A DNA stretch of 44,459 nucleotides from an uncultured Microbacterium sp. (lineage in GTDB: Bacteria > Actinomycetota > Actinomycetes > Actinomycetales > Microbacteriaceae): positions 1-44,459 of the forward strand of contig NZ_CALTTX010000015.1 of assembly GCF_943912325.1 (NCBI RefSeq), written 5' to 3'. This document shows positions 7,617-15,330 of this stretch, piece after piece. The notes under the pieces are model-generated. The model saw only the letters and a program-made list of their open reading frames with translations, made no database searches and was not told the origin of the DNA. Both the position numbers and the translations under genes were made by a program. The stretch's first letter is position 1, and the number at the start of each line of letters is the position of its first letter.

Positions 7617-8596
7617 GCTTTCCCTCTCACCGGCCGCGACGCTTGCGCGCGACCCCGGCACTGCGGCGCGCGACCCGCGAGACGCACCTGAGCCCCGCGC
7701 AGCTGACGCTGCCGCTGTTCGTGCGCGAGGGGATCGCCGAGCCGGTCGGGGTTTCGTCGATGCCGGGTGTCGTGCAGCACACCGTCGACTCGCTGCGGCG
7801 AGCGGTCGCCGACGCCGCGGAGGCGCGGATCGGCGGGGTCATGCTCTTTGGCGTGCCCGCCGAGCGTGACGCGATCGGCTCGGGAGCCGACGCGGAAGAC
7901 GGGATCCTCAACGTCGCGACTCGCGCCGTCGCGGCCGAGGTCGGCGATGCGCTCGTCGTGCAGACGGACCTGTGCCTCGACGAGTTCACCGACCACGGCC
8001 ACTGCGGAGTGCTCGATGCCCGCGGCGGCGTCGACAACGACGCGACCCTCGTGCGCTACGCCGCGATGGCCCTCGCTCAAGTCCGCGCGGGGTCGGCGAT
8101 GCTCGGCCTCTCGGGCATGATGGACGGCCAGGTCGCCTTCGTGCGCGAGGCTCTCGAGGCGGCGGGGTTCACCGACACGGCGATCCTCGCGTACTCCGCG
8201 AAGTACGCCGGCGCCTTCTACGGTCCGTTCCGTGAGGCCGTCGATTCGCAGCTCACGGGCGACCGCCGCACGTATCAGCTCGACCCCGCGAACGCCCGCG
8301 AAGGCGTGCGCGAAGCCCTCATCGACGCCGACGAGGGCGCCGACCTCGTGATGGTGAAGCCCGCGCTGCCCTACCTCGACGTGCTCGCCGAGGTGCGCGC
8401 CGCCGTCGATATTCCCGTGTGGGCGTATCAGGTGTCGGGGGAGTACGCGATGATCGAGGCCGCCGCGCGCAACGGCTGGCTCGACCGGCGGGCGACGACC
8501 ATCGACGCGCTCCTCGCGATCCGTCGTGCCGGTGCCGACGGCATCCTGACCTATGCCGCTCTCGACGCAGCCGCGTGGCTGCGCGAAGATTACTGA
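7613..8596 (+). CDS. hemB: Delta-aminolevulinic acid dehydratase (porphobilinogen synthase)
   Basis: Condenses two 5-aminolevulinate molecules to porphobilinogen. The two Schiff-base lysines are Lys197 (YSAKYAGAFYGPFR) and Lys249 (LVMVKPALPYLD). The metal-site loop reads DLCLDEFTDHGHCG (119-132): Cys121 and Cys131 match the zinc-type enzyme, but the middle cysteine is Asp123, giving a hybrid between the zinc (three Cys) and the magnesium (Asp-rich) site. The flap region is GLSGMMDGQ, where many bacteria have SDMMDG. The GTG start overlaps hemD by four bases. At 327 aa it has family length. Confidence 0.97.
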   Translation: MSFPSHRPRRLRATPALRRATRETHLSPAQLTLPLFVREGIAEPVGVSSMPGVVQHTVDSLRRAVADAAEARIGGVMLFGVPAERDAIGSGADAEDGILNVATRAVAAEVGDALVVQTDLCLDEFTDHGHCGVLDARGGVDNDATLVRYAAMALAQVRAGSAMLGLSGMMDGQVAFVREALEAAGFTDTAILAYSAKYAGAFYGPFREAVDSQLTGDRRTYQLDPANAREGVREALIDADEGADLVMVKPALPYLDVLAEVRAAVDIPVWAYQVSGEYAMIEAAARNGWLDRRATTIDALLAIRRAGADGILTYAALDAAAWLREDY

Positions 8597-8660
8597 CCTC
8601 GCTTCTGCGCGGTCGTTCGAGCTGTTCTCGCGCGATGGCCGCGCGCCGAAAGGACGACTC

Positions 8661-9998
8661 GTGACCGACCAGAACGACACCCTCTTCGACCGCGCGCGCG
8701 GAGCGATCCCCGGCGGCGTCAACTCGCCCGTGCGCGCCTACGGCTCGGTCGGCGGATCGCCGCGGTTCATCCGGTCGGCGAGTGGAGCAGTCGTGACGGA
8801 TGCCTCGGGGCGCGACTACCTCGACCTCGTGGCCTCGTGGGGCCCGGCGCTGCTCGGGCACGCGCACCCCGAGGTCGTCGAGGCCGTGCGCGAGGCCGCT
8901 GCGCGCGGGCTGTCGTTCGGCGCCCCGACCGAGGGTGAGATCGAGCTCGCCGAGGTGATCGCGGCGCGCGTCGTCGCGGGTGTGGATGCTGGGGCGGATG
9001 CCTCGGTGTCGCGCCCGATCGAACGGGTGCGGCTCGTATCGACCGGCACCGAGGCCACGATGACCGCGATCCGGCTTGCGCGCGGCGCGACCGGTCGTGA
9101 CCTGCTGATCAAGTTCGCGGGTCACTACCACGGCCACTCCGACGGGCTGCTCGCGGCGGCGGGCTCGGGCGTCGCGACGCTCGCCCTGCCCGGTTCGGCG
9201 GGCGTGCCGGCGGCGGTCGCGGCGCAAACGCTCGTGCTGCCCTACAACGACGCATCCGCCCTCGAAGAGGCCTTCGCCGAGCACGGCGACCGCATCGCGG
9301 CCGTCATCGTCGAGGCCGCCGCCGCCAACATGGGTGTCGTCGCGCCGAAGCCCGGCTTCAACGCCGAGCTCGTCGAGATCGCGCACCGGCACGGGGCGCT
9401 CGTGATCCTCGACGAGGTGCTGACGGGCTTCCGCGTGCACCCCGCGGGGTTCTGGGGGCTGCAGCAGGCGGCGGGCGAGCGCTACACGCCCGACCTGTTC
9501 ACGTTCGGCAAGGTCGTCGGCGGCGGCATGCCGCTCGCGGCGCTCGGCGGCCGCGCCGAGCTGATGGACCAGCTCGCGCCGACGGGCCCTGTGTACCAGG
9601 CGGGCACGCTCTCGGGCAACCCGCTCGCCGTTGCCGCGGGGCTCGCGACGCTGCGGCTCGCCGATGCCGCGGTCTACGCGCGGGTCGACGCCGCGGCATC
9701 CGTCATCGCCGACGCTCTCGAAGAAGCCCTCGGCGACGCGGGAGTCACGGCCGTCGTGCCGCGCGCGGGCAACTTGTTCGGTGTCGCTTTCCGGCGGAGC
9801 GCGCCCGCGACCTATGCCGAAGCGCAGGATCAGGATGCCTCGCGGTACACCCCGTTCTTCCACGCGATGCTCGACCAGGGGGTCATGTTGCCGCCGAGCG
9901 TCTACGAGGCCTGGTTCCTCACCGCGGCGCACGGCGACGCCGAGGTCGAGCGGATCGTCGCGGCGCTCCCCACTGCGGCACGCGCCGCCGCGCGGTAG
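8661..9998 (+). CDS. hemL: Glutamate-1-semialdehyde 2,1-aminomutase
   Basis: PLP enzyme making 5-aminolevulinate from glutamate-1-semialdehyde, so this organism uses the C5 route. Class III aminotransferase fold with GGVNSPVRAY at residues 18-27, STGTEATMTAIRLAR, FAGHYHGHSD, LDEVLTGFR (PLP-ring Asp) and FTFGKVVGGG with the PLP Lys284. The segment that normally reads EPVAGNMG is here EAAAANMG (218-225), a local variant in an otherwise standard sequence. GTG at 8661 (445 aa) follows GAAAGGA with good spacing; an ATG at 8553 would lie inside hemB. The partner hemA is not in the window. Confidence 0.96.
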   Translation: MTDQNDTLFDRARGAIPGGVNSPVRAYGSVGGSPRFIRSASGAVVTDASGRDYLDLVASWGPALLGHAHPEVVEAVREAAARGLSFGAPTEGEIELAEVIAARVVAGVDAGADASVSRPIERVRLVSTGTEATMTAIRLARGATGRDLLIKFAGHYHGHSDGLLAAAGSGVATLALPGSAGVPAAVAAQTLVLPYNDASALEEAFAEHGDRIAAVIVEAAAANMGVVAPKPGFNAELVEIAHRHGALVILDEVLTGFRVHPAGFWGLQQAAGERYTPDLFTFGKVVGGGMPLAALGGRAELMDQLAPTGPVYQAGTLSGNPLAVAAGLATLRLADAAVYARVDAAASVIADALEEALGDAGVTAVVPRAGNLFGVAFRRSAPATYAEAQDQDASRYTPFFHAMLDQGVMLPPSVYEAWFLTAAHGDAEVERIVAALPTAARAAAR

Positions 9999-10041
9999 GG
10001 CACGCGCCGCCGCCCACGCCCTCGGGCGCTTCGGGTGCTGG

Positions 10042-10047
10042 CACACT
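10042..10047 (+). promoter_or_regulatory. Candidate -10 (CACACT), leaderless
   Basis: CACACT, six bases, then ATG at 10054. Same geometry as the hemQ start; no ribosome-binding site is seen. Confidence 0.5.
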
Positions 10048-10053
10048 GGACGC

Positions 10054-10449
10054 ATGGTGACGCTGCTGCTCGATTCCGCAACCCTCGACATCGAACTGTC
10101 GGGAGCGGAACGACTGCTGACCCTCGGGCGCTCGAACGTGCGCGTGCCGCGGGCCGCGATCACCAAGGTGCAGCTGACGGATGACCCGTGGTTGTGGCTG
10201 CGGGGCCACCGCGACGCCGGCACGGCGGTGCGCGGAGTCGTCGCAGCGGGGATCTGGCGCCGCGGCCGCGAACGCGAGTTCGTGCTCGTGCGCCGGCACA
10301 AGCCGGGCGTCGTGATCGACATTGCGCCGGGCGAGGAATTCTCGCGCATCCTGCTGACGACCCGTCACGGCCGCGAGCTCGCCCAGGCCTTCACGGTCGA
10401 GGTGAGCACCGACTCGGGGCTCATCGACATCGTCGACCTGGCGCCCTGA
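10054..10449 (+). CDS. Conserved hypothetical protein, 131 aa
   Basis: I do not recognise this protein. It has no signal peptide, no membrane helix and no cysteine. The predicted pattern is mostly beta: alternating hydrophobic residues (VTLLLDSATLDIELSG, REFVLVRRHKPGVVIDI), a WLWLRGHRD segment, and one likely C-terminal helix. A small beta-rich domain of PH-like type is possible but is only a guess. The coding character is clear: it starts directly after a promoter-like hexamer and ends 15 bp before the convergent permease. It stands alone between hemL and the ABC-2 genes. Confidence 0.75.
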   Translation: MVTLLLDSATLDIELSGAERLLTLGRSNVRVPRAAITKVQLTDDPWLWLRGHRDAGTAVRGVVAAGIWRRGREREFVLVRRHKPGVVIDIAPGEEFSRILLTTRHGRELAQAFTVEVSTDSGLIDIVDLAP

Positions 10450-10464
10450 GCCCGGCGCACTAGC

Positions 10465-11271
10465 TCAGGCGACGTCGCGGCGCCAGCTGAAGGCGACTGC
10501 CGCGAGCAGCAGCACCACCGCATATCCCGCGAGCACGAGCGCACCGCCCCACCACGTCTGGCCGTCACTGCTGCCGCCCCCGAACAGCGTTGCGCCGCTC
10601 GCGACGAGGGCTTCGCTCGCGGCCCCCGGCAGGTAGTGCGCGGCGTCGGCGACCCACGTCACGAAGCCGCCAGCGATTCGCACGAGCGGCTCGATGAACA
10701 GCGGGAAGGCGAGCGCGATCACGATGCCCGCGACCTGATTGCGCACGAGCGCGCCGAGCCCGACGCCGATGATCGCCCACAGCACGAGCGCGAGCACGCT
10801 GCGTCCGACGAGTTTCCACGTGGATGCCTGAGTGAGCGCGGCATCCAATCCGTGCGCCGACAACAGCGCGGCCCCCGGTCCGACCGCTGCAACGAGCGCA
10901 ATGACGGCGAAAAGGGCGCCGAAGACGACGCCCGCGACGACCTTCGCGAACAGCACGCCGCCGCGGCGCGGGGCCGCGAGGAACGTCGGCACGAGCGTGT
11001 GCGTGCGGAACTCGGCCGTCACGATGAGCGTGCCGATCAGCAGCGGAAAGATGTAGCCGAACGAGGCAGCGAGCCCGTAGAGCGTCGGCGGCAGCAGATT
11101 AGCGGGAACCGACGGGCCGCCGAGGTCGCCGCTCGCCGAGCGTGCGAGCACCCAGCCGAGGCCGGTCGCGGCGAGCCCGACGTACAGTACGAGCACGAGC
11201 GCGAGCACCCACCAACCGGCGGTGGTCGTGACCTTCGTGAGCTCGGAACGGGTCTGCGTGAGGATGCTCAT
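10465..11271 (-). CDS. ABC-2 type transporter permease
   Basis: 268 aa integral membrane protein with about six hydrophobic helices (residues 20-42, 65-88, 110-135, 153-175, 178-200, 240-260). The cytosolic start MSILTQTRSELTKVTTTAGWW and the segment TAEFRTHTLVPTFLAAPRR are typical of ABC-2 permeases such as the lantibiotic/multidrug and Na-efflux subfamily. Its start overlaps the stop of the ATPase gene by four bases, so the two form one exporter. The substrate cannot be read from the sequence. Confidence 0.9.
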   Translation of the reverse strand: MSILTQTRSELTKVTTTAGWWVLALVLVLYVGLAATGLGWVLARSASGDLGGPSVPANLLPPTLYGLAASFGYIFPLLIGTLIVTAEFRTHTLVPTFLAAPRRGGVLFAKVVAGVVFGALFAVIALVAAVGPGAALLSAHGLDAALTQASTWKLVGRSVLALVLWAIIGVGLGALVRNQVAGIVIALAFPLFIEPLVRIAGGFVTWVADAAHYLPGAASEALVASGATLFGGGSSDGQTWWGGALVLAGYAVVLLLAAVAFSWRRDVA

Positions 11272-12524
11272 GCGCGGTCCTCCTGGTCGGCGTCGGCGTC
11301 GGCGTGTGCTTCGGGGTGCGCTGCGGCGTCTGCGGTGTCGGGATCGTCCGGGTCGTGGACGACGTCGACCGCCCCGGTCGAGGCGACGTGGAACGAGCGC
11401 GCACTGGCGGGCGCCGGTTCGTCGGAGGGAACTTCGACGTCGGGCGCCTCGCCGACGGCCGCGTCGAGCAGGGCGACGGTTCCGTCGAACTCGCCCGTCG
11501 TCGTCGGCACGGCCAGATTCGGAAGAGATTCGATGACGGATGCCGGGGGCTCCGCGGACTCGTCAACCGCGTCCCGCTCCGCGCTCTCTGCCTCACCGGC
11601 AGCCTCGCCGGCTCCGTCTGCCGACGGGTGCACGCGCGCGCCCGAGACGAGGTCGAGGAACGTCTGCTCGATACCCGGACCCTTCGTGCCGAGGGCCGAA
11701 AGCGGGATGCCGGCCGCGAGCGCGGTTTCGCCCACCGACGGAGCATCCGCCCCGTGCACGACGACGCCCGCGCGCAGTACTTCGGCGTTGATGCCGACGC
11801 TGCGGAGCGCTTCGGAGAGAGCCTTGCGGTCGGGCGCATCGGCGACGACGGGGCGATCGATGCCGCTCTCCAGATCGCCGAGCCCGCCCTGGAACACGAG
11901 GCGTCCGCGCGAGAGGATGACGAGCTGATCGGCGGTCTGCTGCACCTCGCCGAGCAGGTGCGACGAGACCAGCACCGTGCGGCCCTGACGCGCGAGGCCG
12001 CGCAGCAGCCCCCGCATCCACACGATTCCTTCGGGGTCGAGGCCGTTGGTCGGCTCATCGAGGATCAGCACCCCCGGGTCGCCGAGCAGCGCGACCGCGA
12101 GCCCGAGCCGCTGGCGCATGCCGAGCGAGAATCCGCCGACCTTGCGGCCGCCGACATCGGCGAGGCCGACGGCGCCGAGCGCCTCGTCGACGCGCGCGAG
12201 CGACAGGCCCGCCGCCTGCGCGTACACCTTCAGGTGGTTCGCGGCCGTGCGACCGGGGTGAAAGCTCGCCTCGAGCACCGCGCCGACGCGCGTGAGCGGG
12301 CGATCGAGGTCGCGGTACGGGCGACCGCCGATGAGCGCCTCGCCCGAGGTCGGCCGCGAGAGGCCGAGCAGGATGCGCAGGGCCGTCGTCTTGCCGGCGC
12401 CGTTCGGGCCGAGAAACCCCGTCACGATCCCGGGCTCGATGCGCGCCGACAGGCCCGTGAGCGCCTCGACGCTGCCGAAGCGTTTGGTGACATGCGAGAA
12501 CTCGAGTACCTCGCCACTACTCAT
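11268..12524 (-). CDS. ABC transporter ATP-binding protein with acidic C-terminal extension
   Basis: ATPase of the ABC-2 exporter. Walker A GPNGAGKT at 39-46, ABC signature FSLGMRQR at 132-139, Walker B VLILDEPTNGLDP from 152, and the switch His in VLVSSHLL. The DrrA/NatA-type nucleotide-binding part with its accessory domain ends near residue 300. The remaining 110 or so residues are Asp/Ala/Pro/Glu-rich and end in runs such as DPDDPDTAD and HADADADQ. That makes 418 aa, against about 300 in the family. The ATG follows an AGAGGT motif. The tail is probably disordered and its role is unknown. Confidence 0.93.
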   Translation of the reverse strand: MSSGEVLEFSHVTKRFGSVEALTGLSARIEPGIVTGFLGPNGAGKTTALRILLGLSRPTSGEALIGGRPYRDLDRPLTRVGAVLEASFHPGRTAANHLKVYAQAAGLSLARVDEALGAVGLADVGGRKVGGFSLGMRQRLGLAVALLGDPGVLILDEPTNGLDPEGIVWMRGLLRGLARQGRTVLVSSHLLGEVQQTADQLVILSRGRLVFQGGLGDLESGIDRPVVADAPDRKALSEALRSVGINAEVLRAGVVVHGADAPSVGETALAAGIPLSALGTKGPGIEQTFLDLVSGARVHPSADGAGEAAGEAESAERDAVDESAEPPASVIESLPNLAVPTTTGEFDGTVALLDAAVGEAPDVEVPSDEPAPASARSFHVASTGAVDVVHDPDDPDTADAAAHPEAHADADADQEDRA

Positions 12525-12605
12525 GCGGGCTACCTCTCGTCGATGAACGCTTCACCCCATCATGGCTGAAATCTGCGTGAATACGGGGATGTCGGTCAGG
12601 AGGGG

Positions 12606-12611
12606 TAGCGT
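12606..12611 (+). promoter_or_regulatory. Candidate -10 (TAGCGT), leaderless
   Basis: TAGCGT, six bases, then GTG at 12618. AGGAGGGG at 12598-12605 lies just upstream of the hexamer, too far (12 bases) for an ideal ribosome-binding site; if the hexamer is the -10 box that G-run would not be transcribed. Confidence 0.5.
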
Positions 12612-12617
12612 AAGCGC

Positions 12618-13721
12618 GTGAGCGAAGAAGCAGAACCGGTCGTTCTCGAACGCGTGCGCGGGGGCCTCGGCACCCTCACGCTCAACCGCCCGCGGGCGAT
12701 CAACGCCCTCGACGCCGAGGTCATTCGCCTGATCGGTGACGCGCTCGATAGGTGGCGCACCGACCCTGACGTGCAGCGTGTCGCGCTTCTCGGAGCGGGC
12801 GAGCGCGGCTTCTGCGCGGGCGGCGACGTGCGCGCACTGCGCGAGGCTGTCGCGGGCGGTCAACCCGAGCTCGCCGAGCGGTTCCTCGCCGCCGAGTACC
12901 ACGTCAATGCGGCGATCGCCGAGTATCCGCTTCCCGTCATCGCGTTCGCCGACGGCGTCACGATGGGCGGGGGAATCGGCCTCGCGGGTCATGCCTCGGT
13001 GCGGATCGTCTCGGAGCGCTCGCTACTCGCTATGCCCGAGACCCGCATCGGCTTCGTGCCCGATGTCGGCGGCACGTGGCTGCTCGCGCACGCGCCCGGG
13101 CGCCTGGGCGAGTTCCTGGCCCTGACCGGCACCGCGATCGGCCCCGCCGACGCGATCGCCGTCGGGCTCGCCGACCACCTCGTGCCGCGCGAGAACCTCG
13201 CGTCGTTCCACGACGCGCTCGAGACGCGCGCCGACCCCGCGAGCGCTACCGAGCTCGCGCTGCTCTTCGACGAGACCCCCGAGGTGTACTTCGCCGAGGC
13301 CGGCGCAGAGCACCCGCCGTTGCTCGAGCAGCGCGCCTGGATCGATGAGGTCTTCGCGGCCGACACCGTGCCCGAGATCATCGAGAGGCTGCGCGATGTG
13401 ACGAGTGGGGCGGATGCTCCCCCCGAGGCATCCATCGCCCTCACGACCCTCGGCGAACTCTCGCCGACATCGCTCGTCATCACGCTCGCGGCCGTGCGGC
13501 GCGCGCGCGAGCTCGACGGGCTGCGGGCCGCGCTCGCGATGGAGTACGGCCTCGCGTCGTTCATCGTGCGGAACCTGCCCGATATGCCCGAGGGGATTCG
13601 GGCCCAGCTCGTCGATAAAGACCGTCAGCCGCGCTGGCAGCCGGCGACGGTCGCCGAGGTGCCCGCATCGCTCGCCGCCGACGCGCTCGCGTGGCAGCCG
13701 CCCGCGCCGCTCTGGGACTGA
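12618..13721 (+). CDS. Enoyl-CoA hydratase/isomerase family, 3-hydroxyisobutyryl-CoA hydrolase-like
   Basis: Crotonase-fold acyl-CoA enzyme of 367 aa. RGFCAGGDVRAL (oxyanion-hole loop) and MPETRIGFVPDVGGTWLLA are the segments that set 3-hydroxyisobutyryl-CoA hydrolases apart from ordinary enoyl-CoA hydratases of about 260 aa, and the length also fits that class. The role would be in valine degradation, releasing 3-hydroxyisobutyrate, or another CoA thioester hydrolysis. It is divergent from the ABC genes and followed after 8 bp by the LssY-C gene. The start is supported by a leaderless-type hexamer. A hydratase with related substrates remains possible. Confidence 0.85.
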   Translation: MSEEAEPVVLERVRGGLGTLTLNRPRAINALDAEVIRLIGDALDRWRTDPDVQRVALLGAGERGFCAGGDVRALREAVAGGQPELAERFLAAEYHVNAAIAEYPLPVIAFADGVTMGGGIGLAGHASVRIVSERSLLAMPETRIGFVPDVGGTWLLAHAPGRLGEFLALTGTAIGPADAIAVGLADHLVPRENLASFHDALETRADPASATELALLFDETPEVYFAEAGAEHPPLLEQRAWIDEVFAADTVPEIIERLRDVTSGADAPPEASIALTTLGELSPTSLVITLAAVRRARELDGLRAALAMEYGLASFIVRNLPDMPEGIRAQLVDKDRQPRWQPATVAEVPASLAADALAWQPPAPLWD

Positions 13722-13729
13722 GCCGCGCT

Positions 13730-14608
13730 ATGAGCGAGAGCGCGGTGCTCGGGGAACCGCGAGCGGGTGGATCGCCGAGAGCGCGCCGCGTACGCACGAT
13801 CGACGTGCTGCTCGACGGGTTCTTCTTCGTCTTCGCCGGTCTCGCGGCCGTGTGGCTCGCGGTGCTCTCGGCGACCGAGACGTTCCAGGTCGGCTGGTGG
13901 GGCATCGCCGTCGCCGTCGTGTTCTGGGGGCTGCTCGCCTACCTCGTGCTGCCGCGGCTGCACCGCATCCTCACCACGATCTACGTGCCCGACTACTTCA
14001 TCGGCCGCACCCGCACGAGCGACGGCCTGCTCGGCGATCCCGTCAACCTCGCGCTGATGGGCTCTGCCGACGAGGTGCACAGGGCGATGGATGCCGCAGG
14101 GTGGACGCTTGCCGATCCGGTCGACCTACGCTCGTCGTCGCGGATCATCACGTCGACCGTGCGCCGTCAGAGCTACGCGACGGCACCCGTGAGCCCGCTG
14201 TTCTTGTTCGGACGGATGCAGGATTTCGCGTACCAGCAGGAGGTCGACGGCAATCCCGCGCAACGCCATCACGTGCGATTCTGGCGGTGCCCGCCGGATT
14301 GGCCGCTGCCCGGCGGTCGGCGCGTCGAGTGGCTTGCCGCCGGCACGTTCGACACGCGGGTCGGGCTGTCGCTGTTCACGCTGCAGGTGACGCACAAGAT
14401 CGACGCCGACACCGACCTCGAGCGCGATCACATCGTCGAGACCGTGCGCGCGGGCGTGCCCGGCGCGGGGGTCGATGTGATCCGCGATTTCTCGACGGGG
14501 TATCACTCGCGAAACGGCGGGGGCGACACCATTCGCACCGACGGTGATCTGCCGATCCTCGACCTGCGGCAGGTCGCGGGCGACGCGACGGCGAGGCCCG
14601 CGTCGTGA
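13730..14608 (+). CDS. LssY C-terminal domain membrane protein
   Basis: 292 aa. Two membrane helices at about residues 24-45 and 50-70 precede a soluble domain with the marks of the LssY C-terminal family: PDYFIGRTRTSDGLLGDPVN, MDAAGWTLADP, SPLFLFGRMQDFAYQ, NPAQRHHVRFWR and AGTFDTRVGLS. The domain occurs alone or with PAP2-type phosphatase domains in other bacteria; here it has only the two N-terminal helices. No enzymatic function is established. It starts 8 bp after the preceding stop and overlaps the next gene by four bases (GTGA). Confidence 0.85.
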   Translation: MSESAVLGEPRAGGSPRARRVRTIDVLLDGFFFVFAGLAAVWLAVLSATETFQVGWWGIAVAVVFWGLLAYLVLPRLHRILTTIYVPDYFIGRTRTSDGLLGDPVNLALMGSADEVHRAMDAAGWTLADPVDLRSSSRIITSTVRRQSYATAPVSPLFLFGRMQDFAYQQEVDGNPAQRHHVRFWRCPPDWPLPGGRRVEWLAAGTFDTRVGLSLFTLQVTHKIDADTDLERDHIVETVRAGVPGAGVDVIRDFSTGYHSRNGGGDTIRTDGDLPILDLRQVAGDATARPAS

Positions 14609-15141
14609 CCCCGTCGAGCGGCAACGATCCGCGCAAGCGCGCCGCCTTCGAAACCCCGGCCGTGCTCGCCGAGTTCGACGCGGCGGCCGTGCCCGCTCGG
14701 CGCCCCGCGGCCATCACCGCCGGCACGTTCTTGCTCGTGCTGCGCGTGGCGATCGGGGTGGCGGCGCTGTTCGATCTCGCGCGCAACCACGACGCGATGG
14801 TCGCCGACCTGACACGCGACGATCCGAGTTTCACGGCTGCCGATGCCGAGCTCTCGCTCTGGATCGCGGGCGGGGTCACGGCGCTCGTGCTGCTCGTGCA
14901 GCTTCTCGTCGCGGCCTGGGTGTACCGCGGGCGGAACTCCGCGCGGCTGATCGTCATGACGGCATCCGTCGTGTCGATCTCGACGGCCTTCGCCGGCTGG
15001 GTCGCGCACGGTCAAGAGATCACGCTGCTGACGACGCTGCCCTCGATCGGGCTCGACGTGCTCGTGCTGCTCGCGCTGTCGAGCCGCGACGCCGCTGCGT
15101 GGAGCCGCCGGCCGCGGGTGCGAAGGCCTCGCCGTCGCTGA
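14605..15141 (+). CDS. Hypothetical four-helix membrane protein
   Basis: 178 aa, GTG start coupled to the LssY-C gene. About four hydrophobic helices: residues 38-58 (TAGTFLLVLRVAIGVAALF), 86-107, 113-132 and 142-160. The loop after the first helix carries LARNHDAMVADLTRDDP. The C-terminus is a run of Arg and Pro, as in positive-inside anchors. I do not recognise the family. Shared operon placement suggests it works with the LssY-C protein at the membrane. Confidence 0.78.
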   Translation: MTPSSGNDPRKRAAFETPAVLAEFDAAAVPARRPAAITAGTFLLVLRVAIGVAALFDLARNHDAMVADLTRDDPSFTAADAELSLWIAGGVTALVLLVQLLVAAWVYRGRNSARLIVMTASVVSISTAFAGWVAHGQEITLLTTLPSIGLDVLVLLALSSRDAAAWSRRPRVRRPRRR

Positions 15142-15181
15142 CTGACTGGCTGGCTGACTCTGAGGCACACGAGTCGGACCT

Positions 15182-15285
15182 GCACAACTCCTCCACTTCG
15201 CGGTGACGCTGTCGGAGTGCCCGCGGATTGACGGGCATCGTCGGCGCAGGCCCGCGTCGTGCTGCGGATTTTGGAGGAGTTGTGC
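15182..15285. repeat. 13-bp perfect inverted repeats bounding a 78-bp spacer
   Basis: GCACAACTCCTCC at 15182-15194 and its exact complement GGAGGAGTTGTGC at 15273-15285. A second inverted pair, CCACTTCG at 15193-15200 and CGAAGTGG at 15291-15298, sits just inside and just outside the arms. The unit fills the 189-bp gap (15142-15330) before the J-domain gene. It may be a short non-coding repeat element or a large hairpin. No terminator T-run is present. Confidence 0.7.
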
Positions 15286-15318
15286 GCCGGCCGAAGTGGG
15301 CTCGAAGCCGGCGCGGGC

Positions 15319-15324
15319 TACGAT
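15319..15324 (+). promoter_or_regulatory. Candidate -10 (TACGAT), leaderless
   Basis: TACGAT, six bases (five of them G), then GTG at 15331. No separate ribosome-binding site has room here. Confidence 0.55.
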
Positions 15325-15330
15325 CGGGGG

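Noticed and set aside
7016..8722. 568-codon minus-strand open frame opposite hemD and hemB
   Set aside because: Same reason: antisense shadow of well-recognised enzymes with no protein-like pattern.
8319..10349. 676-codon open frame on the minus strand opposite hemB and hemL
   Set aside because: High-GC shadow of real genes: Arg/Pro-rich translation, no domain, no ribosome-binding site. The plus-strand genes are certain.
15182..15285. Insertion sequence ends
   Set aside because: No transposase frame between or near the 13-bp arms and no evident target duplication; kept only as an inverted repeat.
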